A stretch of DNA of 64,000 nucleotides, from the NCBI GenBank assembly GCA_017744285.1, contig JAGIBP010000010.1, forward strand, positions 19,141 through 83,140. The letters run 5' to 3'. The translations under genes and the position numbers were made by a program. The stretch is from Variovorax sp. (lineage in GTDB: Bacteria > Pseudomonadota > Gammaproteobacteria > Burkholderiales > Burkholderiaceae_C). The notes under the pieces were generated by a model that saw only the letters and a program-made list of their open reading frames with translations, was not told the DNA's origin and did no database searches. This document shows, piece after piece, positions 50,174 to 58,973 of this stretch; positions within the stretch are counted from its first letter, which is position 1; every line of letters begins with the position of its first letter.

Positions 50174-51857
50174 TGACGACCGACAGCGTGGTGCCCGGCG
50201 GCACGCGCACCGTCTCGCTGTAGGTGCCCACGACGTTCGAACGCACCACCGGAAAGCTGGCCAGCGCCTGCAGCATCGCCGGCGCGGACTGCGGCAGCTT
50301 GCGGCTGCCGAGGCTCGCGGGGTCGATGGCCGGCAGCGTGAACACGTCCTCGCTGCGCGCCGGCATGCTGTAGCCGGGGATGTTGGCCCCCAGCGGAATC
50401 GTTCCGGCCGAAGCGGCGGTGAAGCGGCGCAGTTCCTGGCCGATGCCGGAGTCGGGCCGCTGCGAGCGGATCGCCCTGTCGAGCATCTCGGCCGAATTGG
50501 TCACGCCGGTGCTCGTCAGCAGCGCCTTGTAGAAATTCAGGCCGAGCTGCCGGTTCAGGAAGCCGCCGAACGAACCGGTCACGGCGTAGCTCTCGCAGCT
50601 GGCCGCCATCGGGGTCCAGTCGGTCAGGCTGCAGTTGTAGCTGCCCGCGCCGTTGTAGTTCAGGTAGTACGGATAGCGCGAATCGCGGATCGCGTTGTGG
50701 CTCGGGTCGATGTTGAAGCTGGCCCAGTCTTCCATCATCAGCGCGGACATCTCCTCGAGCCAGGTGTCGTACGTGAAATCCGATCCCATCTTCACGCCAC
50801 GGCGGTAGAAGTTCTGCATGTGCATGCCTTCGTGCGCCATGACGGTCGCGATCTGCTTCACACCCGCCTCGCCGTCGAGGTAGAGCGACTCCGAATCGAG
50901 GTACAGGCTCAGCGACTCGTTGCTGTAGGCGAGATCGCCGCTGCCCTTCCTGAAATTGTTGAGGCCCCAGAAGTAGCCCACCAGGCCATAGGGCTGGTGG
51001 TCCGGCTTGAAGTTGACGATGAAGATGTCCAGCGGCTCGCCGGTGCCGGGCAGCAGCTGGCTCATGCCATGCTCGCCCCACAGCGGACCGCCAACGCGCA
51101 CCAGCAGGTCGTAGATGCCGCCTGAAGCGGCGAACTTGTCGAGCATGCGCGTGGCCAGCGCGTCGGACACGCGAGCCGCATCGCGCTCGCCGGTCTCCAC
51201 CCACAGGTTGACGGTGGTGCCGTCGGATGTCGTGCGCTGCGCGGCGAGCTGCACCGTGCGCTGCGAGTAGTCGTAGAGATAGACGCTGCGCTGATCGCTC
51301 ACGACGTAGGCCGCCGAGGGCGCGATCGACTTCATGACGCCGGGCGCGACCTTGGCCTGCGGATCGAGCAGCTTGCCGAAGCCGGCGCGGTTGAACTCCC
51401 GGATCGCGGCCTTGGCGGCATCGTCCTCGTCGTGGGGCGCCGCCACGCTGGCCTTGTTGACCGTCGTCGCGATCTCGGAACTCGAACGCACCACCAGGCC
51501 CGAGAGCGCTTCGGCCGTGCTGCTTTCGTTGGTGAAGACCAGCGTCACGCTCTGGCCGTTGAGCCCGGAGATGGCCAACGGCACGTCGACCGGCACGGTC
51601 GATGCGTTCGGTGCCTGCCAGATGCCGGTGCCCGCGCCCGCGTAGGTGCTGTCGTCGATCGCCGAGCAGCCGCTGCAGGACACCTTGAGCGGGGAACTCC
51701 CGCTCGTGGTCTTGACGGGCTCCGCCGTCGCCGCGGGCGCGTAGCCGCCTCCGCCGCCGCCTCCTCCACCTCCCCCGCAGGCGGACAGCGCGGCCGCCAG
51801 CGTGAGCGCGGCGCTCTTGACGACGATCGATGGGGTTCGAGATGGGCTGCTTGTCAC
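50166..51857 (-). CDS. M30 (hyicolysin)-like zinc metallopeptidase lipoprotein with poly-Gly linker
   Basis: Lipobox LSAC followed by 11 Gly; MAHEGMHMQNFY (HEXXH) and downstream EEMSALMMED. Confidence 0.8.
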   Translation of the reverse strand: MTSSPSRTPSIVVKSAALTLAAALSACGGGGGGGGGGGYAPAATAEPVKTTSGSSPLKVSCSGCSAIDDSTYAGAGTGIWQAPNASTVPVDVPLAISGLNGQSVTLVFTNESSTAEALSGLVVRSSSEIATTVNKASVAAPHDEDDAAKAAIREFNRAGFGKLLDPQAKVAPGVMKSIAPSAAYVVSDQRSVYLYDYSQRTVQLAAQRTTSDGTTVNLWVETGERDAARVSDALATRMLDKFAASGGIYDLLVRVGGPLWGEHGMSQLLPGTGEPLDIFIVNFKPDHQPYGLVGYFWGLNNFRKGSGDLAYSNESLSLYLDSESLYLDGEAGVKQIATVMAHEGMHMQNFYRRGVKMGSDFTYDTWLEEMSALMMEDWASFNIDPSHNAIRDSRYPYYLNYNGAGSYNCSLTDWTPMAASCESYAVTGSFGGFLNRQLGLNFYKALLTSTGVTNSAEMLDRAIRSQRPDSGIGQELRRFTAASAGTIPLGANIPGYSMPARSEDVFTLPAIDPASLGSRKLPQSAPAMLQALASFPVVRSNVVGTYSETVRVPPGTTLSVVIN

Positions 51858-52044
51858 TTCTTCCTGCTCCACGTTCGCGGCGCGAAACCGACAACACACG
51901 CGCGCCACTCACGCTTATCGACCGCGCAGAAAGAAAGTTGAGCGCCGGCGTGACTTACTGGACGCAACGCGCGGCCGTACGCCGATCCCCATATTGACTA
52001 CGAACAATTCATTACCCAGACTCGACAGCCCACCAGACCCACCC

Positions 52045-52716
52045 ATGAGGAACCGAACAATGAAGCCCGGCAACGACCCAGGAGGAGCGCAGGCGATCGA
52101 TGCCGACGAGGTGCCGATGCCTTCGCGCACGGATGACGTGCAGTCGACGCACGAGGCAGGCGCGTTTCCGAACGCGGTCGACCGGGCCTTGAGCATCCGC
52201 AAGGTGGGCAACACCGTCTCCGTGACGCTGGGCGACTACACGCCCGACAGCCTCGCCTTCCTGTTCGCGTGGGATCCGGTCGCCAACAAGGAGATCTACG
52301 TCCGCGCCGGACGCCGGAGCGAACTCGAGGAACAGGCCCGGACCCAGAACGCCGAAGGTCGCGAGTATTTCGTGCTGCCGCGGAATGAGTCGGAGAAGAA
52401 AACACTCTTCGCGCGAGTCGACGACAGCGCCTCGGCCGCCCCCTCGTCGGCCTTCGGCAGTCGCGCGGAAGGCCACGTGCCGCAGGCGCAGGCTCCGCAG
52501 GCGGCTGGCGCGACGGAGCATGCGGAGAGTGTCTTCGTGGTGGTGCCCCGGAACCGGCAGCCCCGGCAGCCGTTCCGGGTCGAGAAGAACCTCGATGGCC
52601 GGCATTGGACCTCGAAGGCCGAGGCCGAAGGTGCCCTGGCGGCCTTCGAGCACGAGCATGCCGACATTGCCGGCGCCATGAGCGTGCGCGCGGCCAGCCT
52701 GCGCTTTCCCCTGTAG
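52045..52716 (+). CDS. Hypothetical protein
   Basis: 223 aa in-frame ORF, internal start MRNRTMKPGND; no family recognised. Confidence 0.5.
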   Translation: MRNRTMKPGNDPGGAQAIDADEVPMPSRTDDVQSTHEAGAFPNAVDRALSIRKVGNTVSVTLGDYTPDSLAFLFAWDPVANKEIYVRAGRRSELEEQARTQNAEGREYFVLPRNESEKKTLFARVDDSASAAPSSAFGSRAEGHVPQAQAPQAAGATEHAESVFVVVPRNRQPRQPFRVEKNLDGRHWTSKAEAEGALAAFEHEHADIAGAMSVRAASLRFPL

Positions 52717-52756
52717 TTCCTGGGCCGGCCCGGCGACGCACCGGGCGACGGGGCGA

Positions 52757-52918
52757 TCAGCGAAGGGTCGAACACTCCCGCTCGAGCGCAGCCGAGCGTG
52801 ACAGCTGCTCGGCAAAGCGCTCGTTCAGGTGCCGACCGGCGAACCAGCCGACCAGCAGCCGCCCGAAGCCGATCGCTGCCAGGCTGACGCCCATCAACAT
52901 CCAATCGACGAACTCCAT
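52757..52918 (-). CDS. Small putative membrane protein
   Basis: 53 aa MEFVDWMLMGVSLAAIGFGRLLVGWFAGRHLNERFAEQ; GAGGTGG-like RBS upstream. Confidence 0.45.
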   Translation of the reverse strand: MEFVDWMLMGVSLAAIGFGRLLVGWFAGRHLNERFAEQLSRSAALERECSTLR

Positions 52919-53120
52919 CGCCCACCTCCTCGCGTTTTTTCCAGAGAGGCGGAGTCTCCGCGCGGAAGCCGGTTCGCGCATCCTGCAAATGAGGGAGATA
53001 CCGGCGCCGCAGTGTCACGTTTTGTTTCCATGTTCCGGAAAGCGGATCTTGAAGACTCGCGAAGAACGGAATATTTTTTTCATCGTTCAGATTGGTCATC
53101 GAGAAAAGGAGGACCCCAAA

Positions 53121-53429
53121 ATGGCCATGGACATGCTCAAGCAGCTTTCCCGCTCCGCGCTGCCAGCGACGTTCCGAACCCCGGCTGAGATCGACCAGAT
53201 CAGACTGCTGCGGGCCGCAGGGCTGGTGGTCGCATTCACGCCGACAACTTCGGACCCTCTCGCGCTTTCGGGCCCTCTCGACGCCGCCCAGGTGTTCGCG
53301 ATCACCGAGAAAGGACGCGCCGAGCTCGAACGGATTTCCCTTCCCGAGGCGGGGCAAGCCCCGTGGGGCGCCCACGCCTCGGGGTGGCGCTCGAAGCTTC
53401 CCCGTGCAATCCGCGCTCGCCTGATGTAG
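53121..53429 (+). CDS. Small hypothetical protein (winged-helix-like)
   Basis: 102 aa; strong AAAAGGAGG RBS; IRLLRAAGLVVAFTP...VFAITEKGRAELERI pattern. Confidence 0.65.
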   Translation: MAMDMLKQLSRSALPATFRTPAEIDQIRLLRAAGLVVAFTPTTSDPLALSGPLDAAQVFAITEKGRAELERISLPEAGQAPWGAHASGWRSKLPRAIRARLM

Positions 53430-53440
53430 GGGAGAAGGTC

Positions 53441-53689
53441 ATGCGCTCAAGAACTCCGAACCCCATCCCTTACCGGGGCTTCGATATCCTGATCCAGGTC
53501 GATCGCGCCGGCGACAGGATCTTCGGCCATGCGGACGTGTTCGCCAATGACGAGTTCAAGGCGCGGCTGTCCGTCGGCAGCACGCGTCGCAGGACCCGGG
53601 AGATCCGCGACCGGCTGAGGTGTCTCGCGAAGTCCAAGGTGGACGTGTGGGCGCTGGCCGGTCCAAGTGGAGCGGCGAGGCCGCATTGA
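53441..53689 (+). CDS. Small hypothetical protein
   Basis: 82 aa; GGGGAGAAGG RBS; close behind the preceding small ORF. Confidence 0.5.
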   Translation: MRSRTPNPIPYRGFDILIQVDRAGDRIFGHADVFANDEFKARLSVGSTRRRTREIRDRLRCLAKSKVDVWALAGPSGAARPH

Positions 53690-53831
53690 CGCGCACTGAT
53701 TCAGGAAGCGGGCGCGGGCGCCGGCTTCCTGGGCGCCCTCCTGGAGGTCGGTGCGGCCGCTGATTTGCAACCGGCGGCCGATCGTGCGAGGCTGCACGGC
53801 GCAAGCCGAGTCTCGAACGAATGAAAACGAC

Positions 53832-54983
53832 ATGAACCAGAACTTCCAGGACATCCGGGATGCCGTGCGCGACCTGTGCGCGCAGTTCCCGGGCGAATAC
53901 TTCCGCAAAGTCGACCAATCGCGCGCCTATCCGGCCGAGTTCGTGGACGCCCTCACCCGCGCCGGCTGGATGGCCGCCCTGATCCCGCAGGAATACGGCG
54001 GCTCGGGCCTCGGCCTGACCGAGGCCAGCGTGATCATGGAAGAGATCAACCGCGCCGGCGGCAACTCCGGGGCCTGCCACGGCCAGATGTACAACATGGG
54101 CACGCTGCTGCGGCATGGCTCCAAGGCTCAGAAAGAGCGCTACCTGCCGCGCATCGCCAAGGGCGACCTGCGGCTGCAGAGCATGGGCGTGACCGAGCCC
54201 ACCACCGGCACCGACACGACGCGCATCAAGACGACCGCCGTGAAGAAGGGCGACCGCTACGTGGTCAACGGGCAGAAGGTCTGGATCTCGCGTATCCAGC
54301 ATTCCGACCTGATGATCCTGCTGGCGCGCACCACGCCGCTGGCGGACGTGAAGAAGAAGTCCGAGGGCATGTCGATCTTCATCGTCGACCTGCGCGAAGC
54401 CATCGGCCACGGGCTCACGGTGCGGCCGATCCTCAACATGGTCAACCACGAGACCAACGAGCTGTTCTTCGAGAACCTGGAGATCCCGGCCGAGAACCTG
54501 ATCGGCGAGGAAGGCCAGGGCTTCAAGTACATCCTGGACGGCCTGAACGCCGAGCGCACGCTGATCGCGGCCGAATGCATCGGCGACGGCTACTGGTTCA
54601 TCGACAAGGTCACGGCCTATGCCAAGGAGCGCGTGGTCTTCGGCCGGCCGATCGGTCAGAACCAGGGCGTGCAGTTCCCGATCGCGGAGGCCTTCATCGA
54701 GGTCGAGGCTGCCAACCTCATGCGCTACGAGGCGTGCCGCCTCTTCGATGCGCGCGAGCCCTGCGGCGCGCAAGCCAACATGGCCAAGTACCTCGCGGCC
54801 AAGGCCAGTTGGGAGGCGGCCAACGCCTGCCTGCAGTTCCATGGGGGCTTCGGCTTCGCCTGCGAATACGACGTGGAGCGCAAGTTCCGCGAGACACGCC
54901 TGTACCAGGTGGCGCCGATCTCGACCAACCTGATCCTGAGCTATGTGGCCGAGCACGTGCTGGGCCTGCCCAGGAGCTTCTGA
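53832..54983 (+). CDS. Acyl-CoA dehydrogenase
   Basis: LIPQEYGGSGLGL; LQSMGVTEPTTGTDTTRIKTTAVKKGDRYVVNGQKVWISRIQHSD; FHGGFGFACEYDVERKFRETRLYQVAPISTNLI. Confidence 0.94.
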   Translation: MNQNFQDIRDAVRDLCAQFPGEYFRKVDQSRAYPAEFVDALTRAGWMAALIPQEYGGSGLGLTEASVIMEEINRAGGNSGACHGQMYNMGTLLRHGSKAQKERYLPRIAKGDLRLQSMGVTEPTTGTDTTRIKTTAVKKGDRYVVNGQKVWISRIQHSDLMILLARTTPLADVKKKSEGMSIFIVDLREAIGHGLTVRPILNMVNHETNELFFENLEIPAENLIGEEGQGFKYILDGLNAERTLIAAECIGDGYWFIDKVTAYAKERVVFGRPIGQNQGVQFPIAEAFIEVEAANLMRYEACRLFDAREPCGAQANMAKYLAAKASWEAANACLQFHGGFGFACEYDVERKFRETRLYQVAPISTNLILSYVAEHVLGLPRSF

Positions 54984-56191
54984 TGACGCGCCCGCTCGAA
55001 GGCATCACCGTCCTCACGCTGGAGCACGCCATCGCCGCGCCCTTCTGCACACGCCAGCTCGCCGACCTTGGCGCGCGCGTGATCAAGGTCGAGCGGCCGG
55101 GCAGCGGCGACTTCGCGCGCGCCTACGACCAGCGCGTGCGCGGGCTGGCCTCGCATTTCGTGTGGACCAACCGCTCAAAGGAAAGCATCACGCTGGACGT
55201 GAAGCACCCGAAGGGGCGGGAGATCCTGCAGCGCCTGGCCGCGCAGGCCGACGTGCTGGTGCAGAACCTGGCGCCCGGCGCCGCCGCGCGGCTGGGCCTG
55301 TCCCACGAGGCCTTGTCGCCCTCGCACCCAGGCCTCATCGTGTGCGACATCTCCGGCTACGGCGACGATCCGAGCGCCCCCGGACCCTACCGGGACAAGA
55401 AGGCTTACGACCTGCTCATTCAAAGCGAGTCGGGCTTCCTGTCGGTCACCGGCACGCAGGAGGACATGGCGAAGGCGGGCTGCTCCATCGCCGACATCTC
55501 GGCCGGCATGTACGCGTACAGCAGCATCCTGGCCGCGCTGCTGAAGCGCGGCAAGACGGGTCAGGGCTGTCGCATCGACGTCTCGATGCTGGAGAGCATG
55601 GCCGAGTGGATGAGCTTTCCCATGTACTACGCGTTCGAGGGCGCCCCGCCACCGCCGCGCGCCGGTGCCGCGCACGCCACCATCTACCCGTATGGCCCCT
55701 TCCCGGCGGGCGACGGCAAGGAGGTGATGCTGGGCCTGCAGAACGAGCGCGAGTGGGCTGTCTTCTGCGAGAAGGTGCTGGAGCAGCCCCAGCTGGCGAG
55801 CGATCCGCGCTTCGCGTCCAACACGCTGCGCACGGCCGCGCGCGAGGCACTGCGGGCGCTGATCGCCCGGGCCTTCGCCCCCTTCACCAGCGAGCAGATC
55901 ATGGCGCGCCTGGAGGCCGCGCAGATCGCCAGCGCCCAGGTCAACACGATGGCGGATGTGTGGTCCCATCCGCAGCTCGCGGCACGCGGTCGCTGGACCG
56001 AGGTCGGCACCAGCGCCGGCCCCGTTCCCGCGCTGCTGCCCCCGGGGCTGCCGCGCGACTGGCAGCCGCGCATGGACGCGGTGCCCGCGCTTGGCCAGCA
56101 CACCGAGGCGATCCTGGCGGGCATCGGCTACGACGCCGCCGAGATCTCCGCGCTGCGGGAGCAGCGCGTCATCGGAGCCACCGTGCCATGA
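54983..56191 (+). CDS. CaiB/BaiF family CoA-transferase
   Basis: LEGITVLTLEHAIAAPFCTRQLADLGARVIKVERPGSGDFAR; SITLDVKHPKGREILQRL. Confidence 0.95.
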   Translation: MTRPLEGITVLTLEHAIAAPFCTRQLADLGARVIKVERPGSGDFARAYDQRVRGLASHFVWTNRSKESITLDVKHPKGREILQRLAAQADVLVQNLAPGAAARLGLSHEALSPSHPGLIVCDISGYGDDPSAPGPYRDKKAYDLLIQSESGFLSVTGTQEDMAKAGCSIADISAGMYAYSSILAALLKRGKTGQGCRIDVSMLESMAEWMSFPMYYAFEGAPPPPRAGAAHATIYPYGPFPAGDGKEVMLGLQNEREWAVFCEKVLEQPQLASDPRFASNTLRTAAREALRALIARAFAPFTSEQIMARLEAAQIASAQVNTMADVWSHPQLAARGRWTEVGTSAGPVPALLPPGLPRDWQPRMDAVPALGQHTEAILAGIGYDAAEISALREQRVIGATVP

Positions 56192-56258
56192 ACGGGTTCT
56201 CGCGCAATGGGACGAGCCAGAGGTCCTGGCCGCAGGTAGATGAAGCCTGATTGCGCGT

Positions 56259-56603
56259 TCAGTTGGCCTTTTCGATGGCTGTCACCACGAACTTTCCCTC
56301 CTGCTTGCCGGCCGTGAACCGCACTTTGTCGCCCTCGTTGAGTCCGTCCAAAAGCTTGGGGTCCGCGACGGTGAACACCATCGTCATGGCAGGCATGTCC
56401 AGGTTCGAGAGCGGTCCGTGGCGCAGCGTGAGCTTTCCCGCTTCGCGGTTGACTTTGCGCACTTCGCCTTCCGACAGCAGGCCCTGGTCACCGGCGGCAG
56501 GCTGCGCATGGTGAGCGGCATGGTCGACGGGCTCGCTTGACTGCGCGTGAGCCAGGGACGCGCCCGCGATGGCGAGCGCCAACAGGACTCGATTCAGCTT
56601 CAT
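56259..56603 (-). CDS. CusF-like periplasmic copper-binding protein
   Basis: GEVRKVNREAGKLTLRHGPLSNLDMPAMTMVFTVADPKLLDGLNEGDKVRFTAGK. Confidence 0.92.
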   Translation of the reverse strand: MKLNRVLLALAIAGASLAHAQSSEPVDHAAHHAQPAAGDQGLLSEGEVRKVNREAGKLTLRHGPLSNLDMPAMTMVFTVADPKLLDGLNEGDKVRFTAGKQEGKFVVTAIEKAN

Positions 56604-56612
56604 GACGTTCTT

Positions 56613-57074
56613 TCAGGATCTGTTGTAGGAGGCATAGACGCTGGTGCGGCCAGACTTGTCGACCAGCAGCACGTCGAATGGGTCTTTGCGGCCGCCTGCT
56701 TCCATGCCCGGCGAGCCCGTGGGCATCCCGGGCACGGGAAGCCCGGCAGCAATTGGTTTGGCTGCGAGCAGTCGCTTGACGTCCGAGGCAGGAACGTGTC
56801 CCTCCAGGGCGTACCCGCTGACAACTCCGGTGTGGCAGCTGCTCAGCTTGTCCGAGATGCCATAGCGTTTGCGGACGGGGGCGGTGTCCTGGACAACCGT
56901 GACCTCGACGGGAAACCCCGCCGCTCGCAGGTGCGCCACCCAGGCTTCACAGCATCCGCAGTAAGGGTTCTTGAAGACTTCCACGGCGGGCAGCGTCGAG
57001 GCTGCGAGAGCGGGCGCGATTGGGTGGACCGCCACAGCTACCGCGGCCGTCGCAATGAAATTTCTGCGATTCAT
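56613..57074 (-). CDS. DUF411 domain-containing metal-binding protein
   Basis: VEVFKNPYCGCCEAWVAHLRAAGF; SCHTGVVSGYALEGHVPASDVKRLL. Confidence 0.93.
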   Translation of the reverse strand: MNRRNFIATAAVAVAVHPIAPALAASTLPAVEVFKNPYCGCCEAWVAHLRAAGFPVEVTVVQDTAPVRKRYGISDKLSSCHTGVVSGYALEGHVPASDVKRLLAAKPIAAGLPVPGMPTGSPGMEAGGRKDPFDVLLVDKSGRTSVYASYNRS

Positions 57075-57571
57075 TTCACGGCCACCTTGCCAACCATGCC
57101 TGCCTCGAAGTGCCCTGGCTGCAGGCAGGCGAACTCGAAGTCGCCAGCCTTCGTGAACTGCCAGACGATTTCCCCGGACTTCCCGGGCTTCACGTGAGCC
57201 ATGTTCGGGTCAGCGTGCTCCATCTCCGGGAACCTCTTCATCAGCTCGGCGTGCTCCTTCAGCGCCTCCTTCGTGCCGAGCACCATCTCGTGGAGGATCC
57301 GGCCGTCGTTATGGACCAAGAGCTTGACGGTCTCGCCCCGCTTCACGGAGATGGATGCGGGACTGAACCGCATGTTGTCGCTCATGCCGACATGGATGAC
57401 GCGGGACACCTTCCTCGGGTTGCCCTCCTGGCCGAAGGCGGTGGCCTCCACTTTCGATGCATCGAATGTGCGCCGCTTGGCGTGCTCTTCGTCACCGTGA
57501 GCCATGGCGCCGACGGACAGCACGGCCAGCGCGGTTGCCGACAGGACGGATTTGATGGCGTTGGTTTTCAT
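57071..57571 (-). CDS. Cupredoxin domain copper-binding protein
   Basis: NMRFSPASISVKRGETVKLLVHNDGRILHEMVLG...FEFACLQPGHFEAGMVGKVAVK type-1 Cu ligands. Confidence 0.92.
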   Translation of the reverse strand: MKTNAIKSVLSATALAVLSVGAMAHGDEEHAKRRTFDASKVEATAFGQEGNPRKVSRVIHVGMSDNMRFSPASISVKRGETVKLLVHNDGRILHEMVLGTKEALKEHAELMKRFPEMEHADPNMAHVKPGKSGEIVWQFTKAGDFEFACLQPGHFEAGMVGKVAVK

Positions 57572-57591
57572 GCTTTCACTTTCAATGGGAG

Positions 57592-58959
57592 TCAGTGGCC
57601 CTCGTGCCCGTTGGGGCGGCGGACCTGGAGATTGGTTGCGGTCGAGGTGTCGACCTTGGCGCGCGTCGGGGTCGGGACTTCACCCTGGTACTCGCGTGCG
57701 ACGGTTCCAGGTGGGTGCCTGTACTTTCCGGGGTCCTTGTAGTCGCCGGGCCGCACGTTGTCGCGGACCTTCACGACGCTGAACATGCCACCCATGGCGA
57801 CAGGACCGAAGGGGCCCGTGCCCGTCATCATCGGCAACGTGTTGTCCGGCAACGGCATCTCCATCTCGGCCATGTCGTGCATGCCCTTGTCGCCCATGAC
57901 CATGTAGTCCGGCACGAGCTTCGTGATGCGCTCGGCCAGATTCTTCTGGTCGACGCCGACCATCGTCGGAACATCGTGCCCCATGGCATTCATCGTGTGG
58001 TGCGACTTGTGGCAATGGATGGCCCAGTCGCCGGCGACCGCGTCGAACTCGAAGGCACGGAGCTGCCCCACGCCGACGTCTGTCGTCACCTCCGGCCAGC
58101 GCGCAGCCTTCGGAACCCAGCCACCGTCCGTGCCGGTGACCTCGAAGCTGGGGCCGTGCATGTGGATGGGATGGTTCGTCATCGTGAGGTTGCCCACGCG
58201 GACGCGGACCCGGTCGCCCGTGCGAGCCACCAGCGGGTCGATGCCGGGGAACACGCGGTTGTTCCAGGTCCACATGTTGAATTCGGTCATCGTGCTCACC
58301 TTGGGCGTCATGGCCCCGGGCTCCACGTCATAGGACGCCAGCATGAACATGAAGTCGCGGTCCACCTTCATGAACTCCGGGTCCTTCGGATGCACGACCA
58401 GGCAGCCGTACATGCCGAGGGCCAGCTGCAGTTGCTCGTCCAGGTGCGTGTGATAGAAGTGCGAGCCCGAACGCAGCAGCGGGAACTCGTAGACGAAGGT
58501 CTTGCCAACGGGAATCGGCGGCTGCGTCAGGCCCGACACGCCGTCCATTCCCGAAGGCACGAGCACGCCATGCCAGTGAATGGCCGTTGGCTCCGGCAGC
58601 TTGTTGGTCACGAAGATGCGCACGCGGTCGCCTTCGACCGCCTCGATGGTCGGGCCCGGGCTCGAGCCGTTGAAGCCCCACATGTTGACCTTCATGCCCG
58701 GCGCGAACTCGCGGACCACCGGCTCGCAGACCAGATGGAATTCCTTGATGCCGTTGCGCATGCGCCAGGGAAGCGACCAGCCATTGAGCGTCACGACAGG
58801 ATTGAACGGCCGCCCGTTGGGTGGCGGCGGAGGCGGCACGGTGGATGCGGTGGACTGGATGGCGGCTTCCGGCAAGGATGCGGCACCTGCGCGGCTGACT
58901 GCCGTGGCGCCCAGCGCAACAGCGCCAGCGGCTCTGAAGAAATTGCGGCGATTGGACAT
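57592..58959 (-). CDS. Multicopper oxidase
   Basis: Tat-like N-term MSNRRNFFRAAG; HWHG, HFYHTH, HPIHMHG, HCHKSHHTMNAM motifs. Confidence 0.94.
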   Translation of the reverse strand: MSNRRNFFRAAGAVALGATAVSRAGAASLPEAAIQSTASTVPPPPPPNGRPFNPVVTLNGWSLPWRMRNGIKEFHLVCEPVVREFAPGMKVNMWGFNGSSPGPTIEAVEGDRVRIFVTNKLPEPTAIHWHGVLVPSGMDGVSGLTQPPIPVGKTFVYEFPLLRSGSHFYHTHLDEQLQLALGMYGCLVVHPKDPEFMKVDRDFMFMLASYDVEPGAMTPKVSTMTEFNMWTWNNRVFPGIDPLVARTGDRVRVRVGNLTMTNHPIHMHGPSFEVTGTDGGWVPKAARWPEVTTDVGVGQLRAFEFDAVAGDWAIHCHKSHHTMNAMGHDVPTMVGVDQKNLAERITKLVPDYMVMGDKGMHDMAEMEMPLPDNTLPMMTGTGPFGPVAMGGMFSVVKVRDNVRPGDYKDPGKYRHPPGTVAREYQGEVPTPTRAKVDTSTATNLQVRRPNGHEGH

Positions 58960-58973
58960 GGTCTGGGACTTTC

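Noticed and set aside
53713-53740. AGGAAGC...GCTTCCT inverted repeat after the small ORFs
   Set aside because: Possible stem-loop but lacks a T-tract; insufficient evidence for a terminator.
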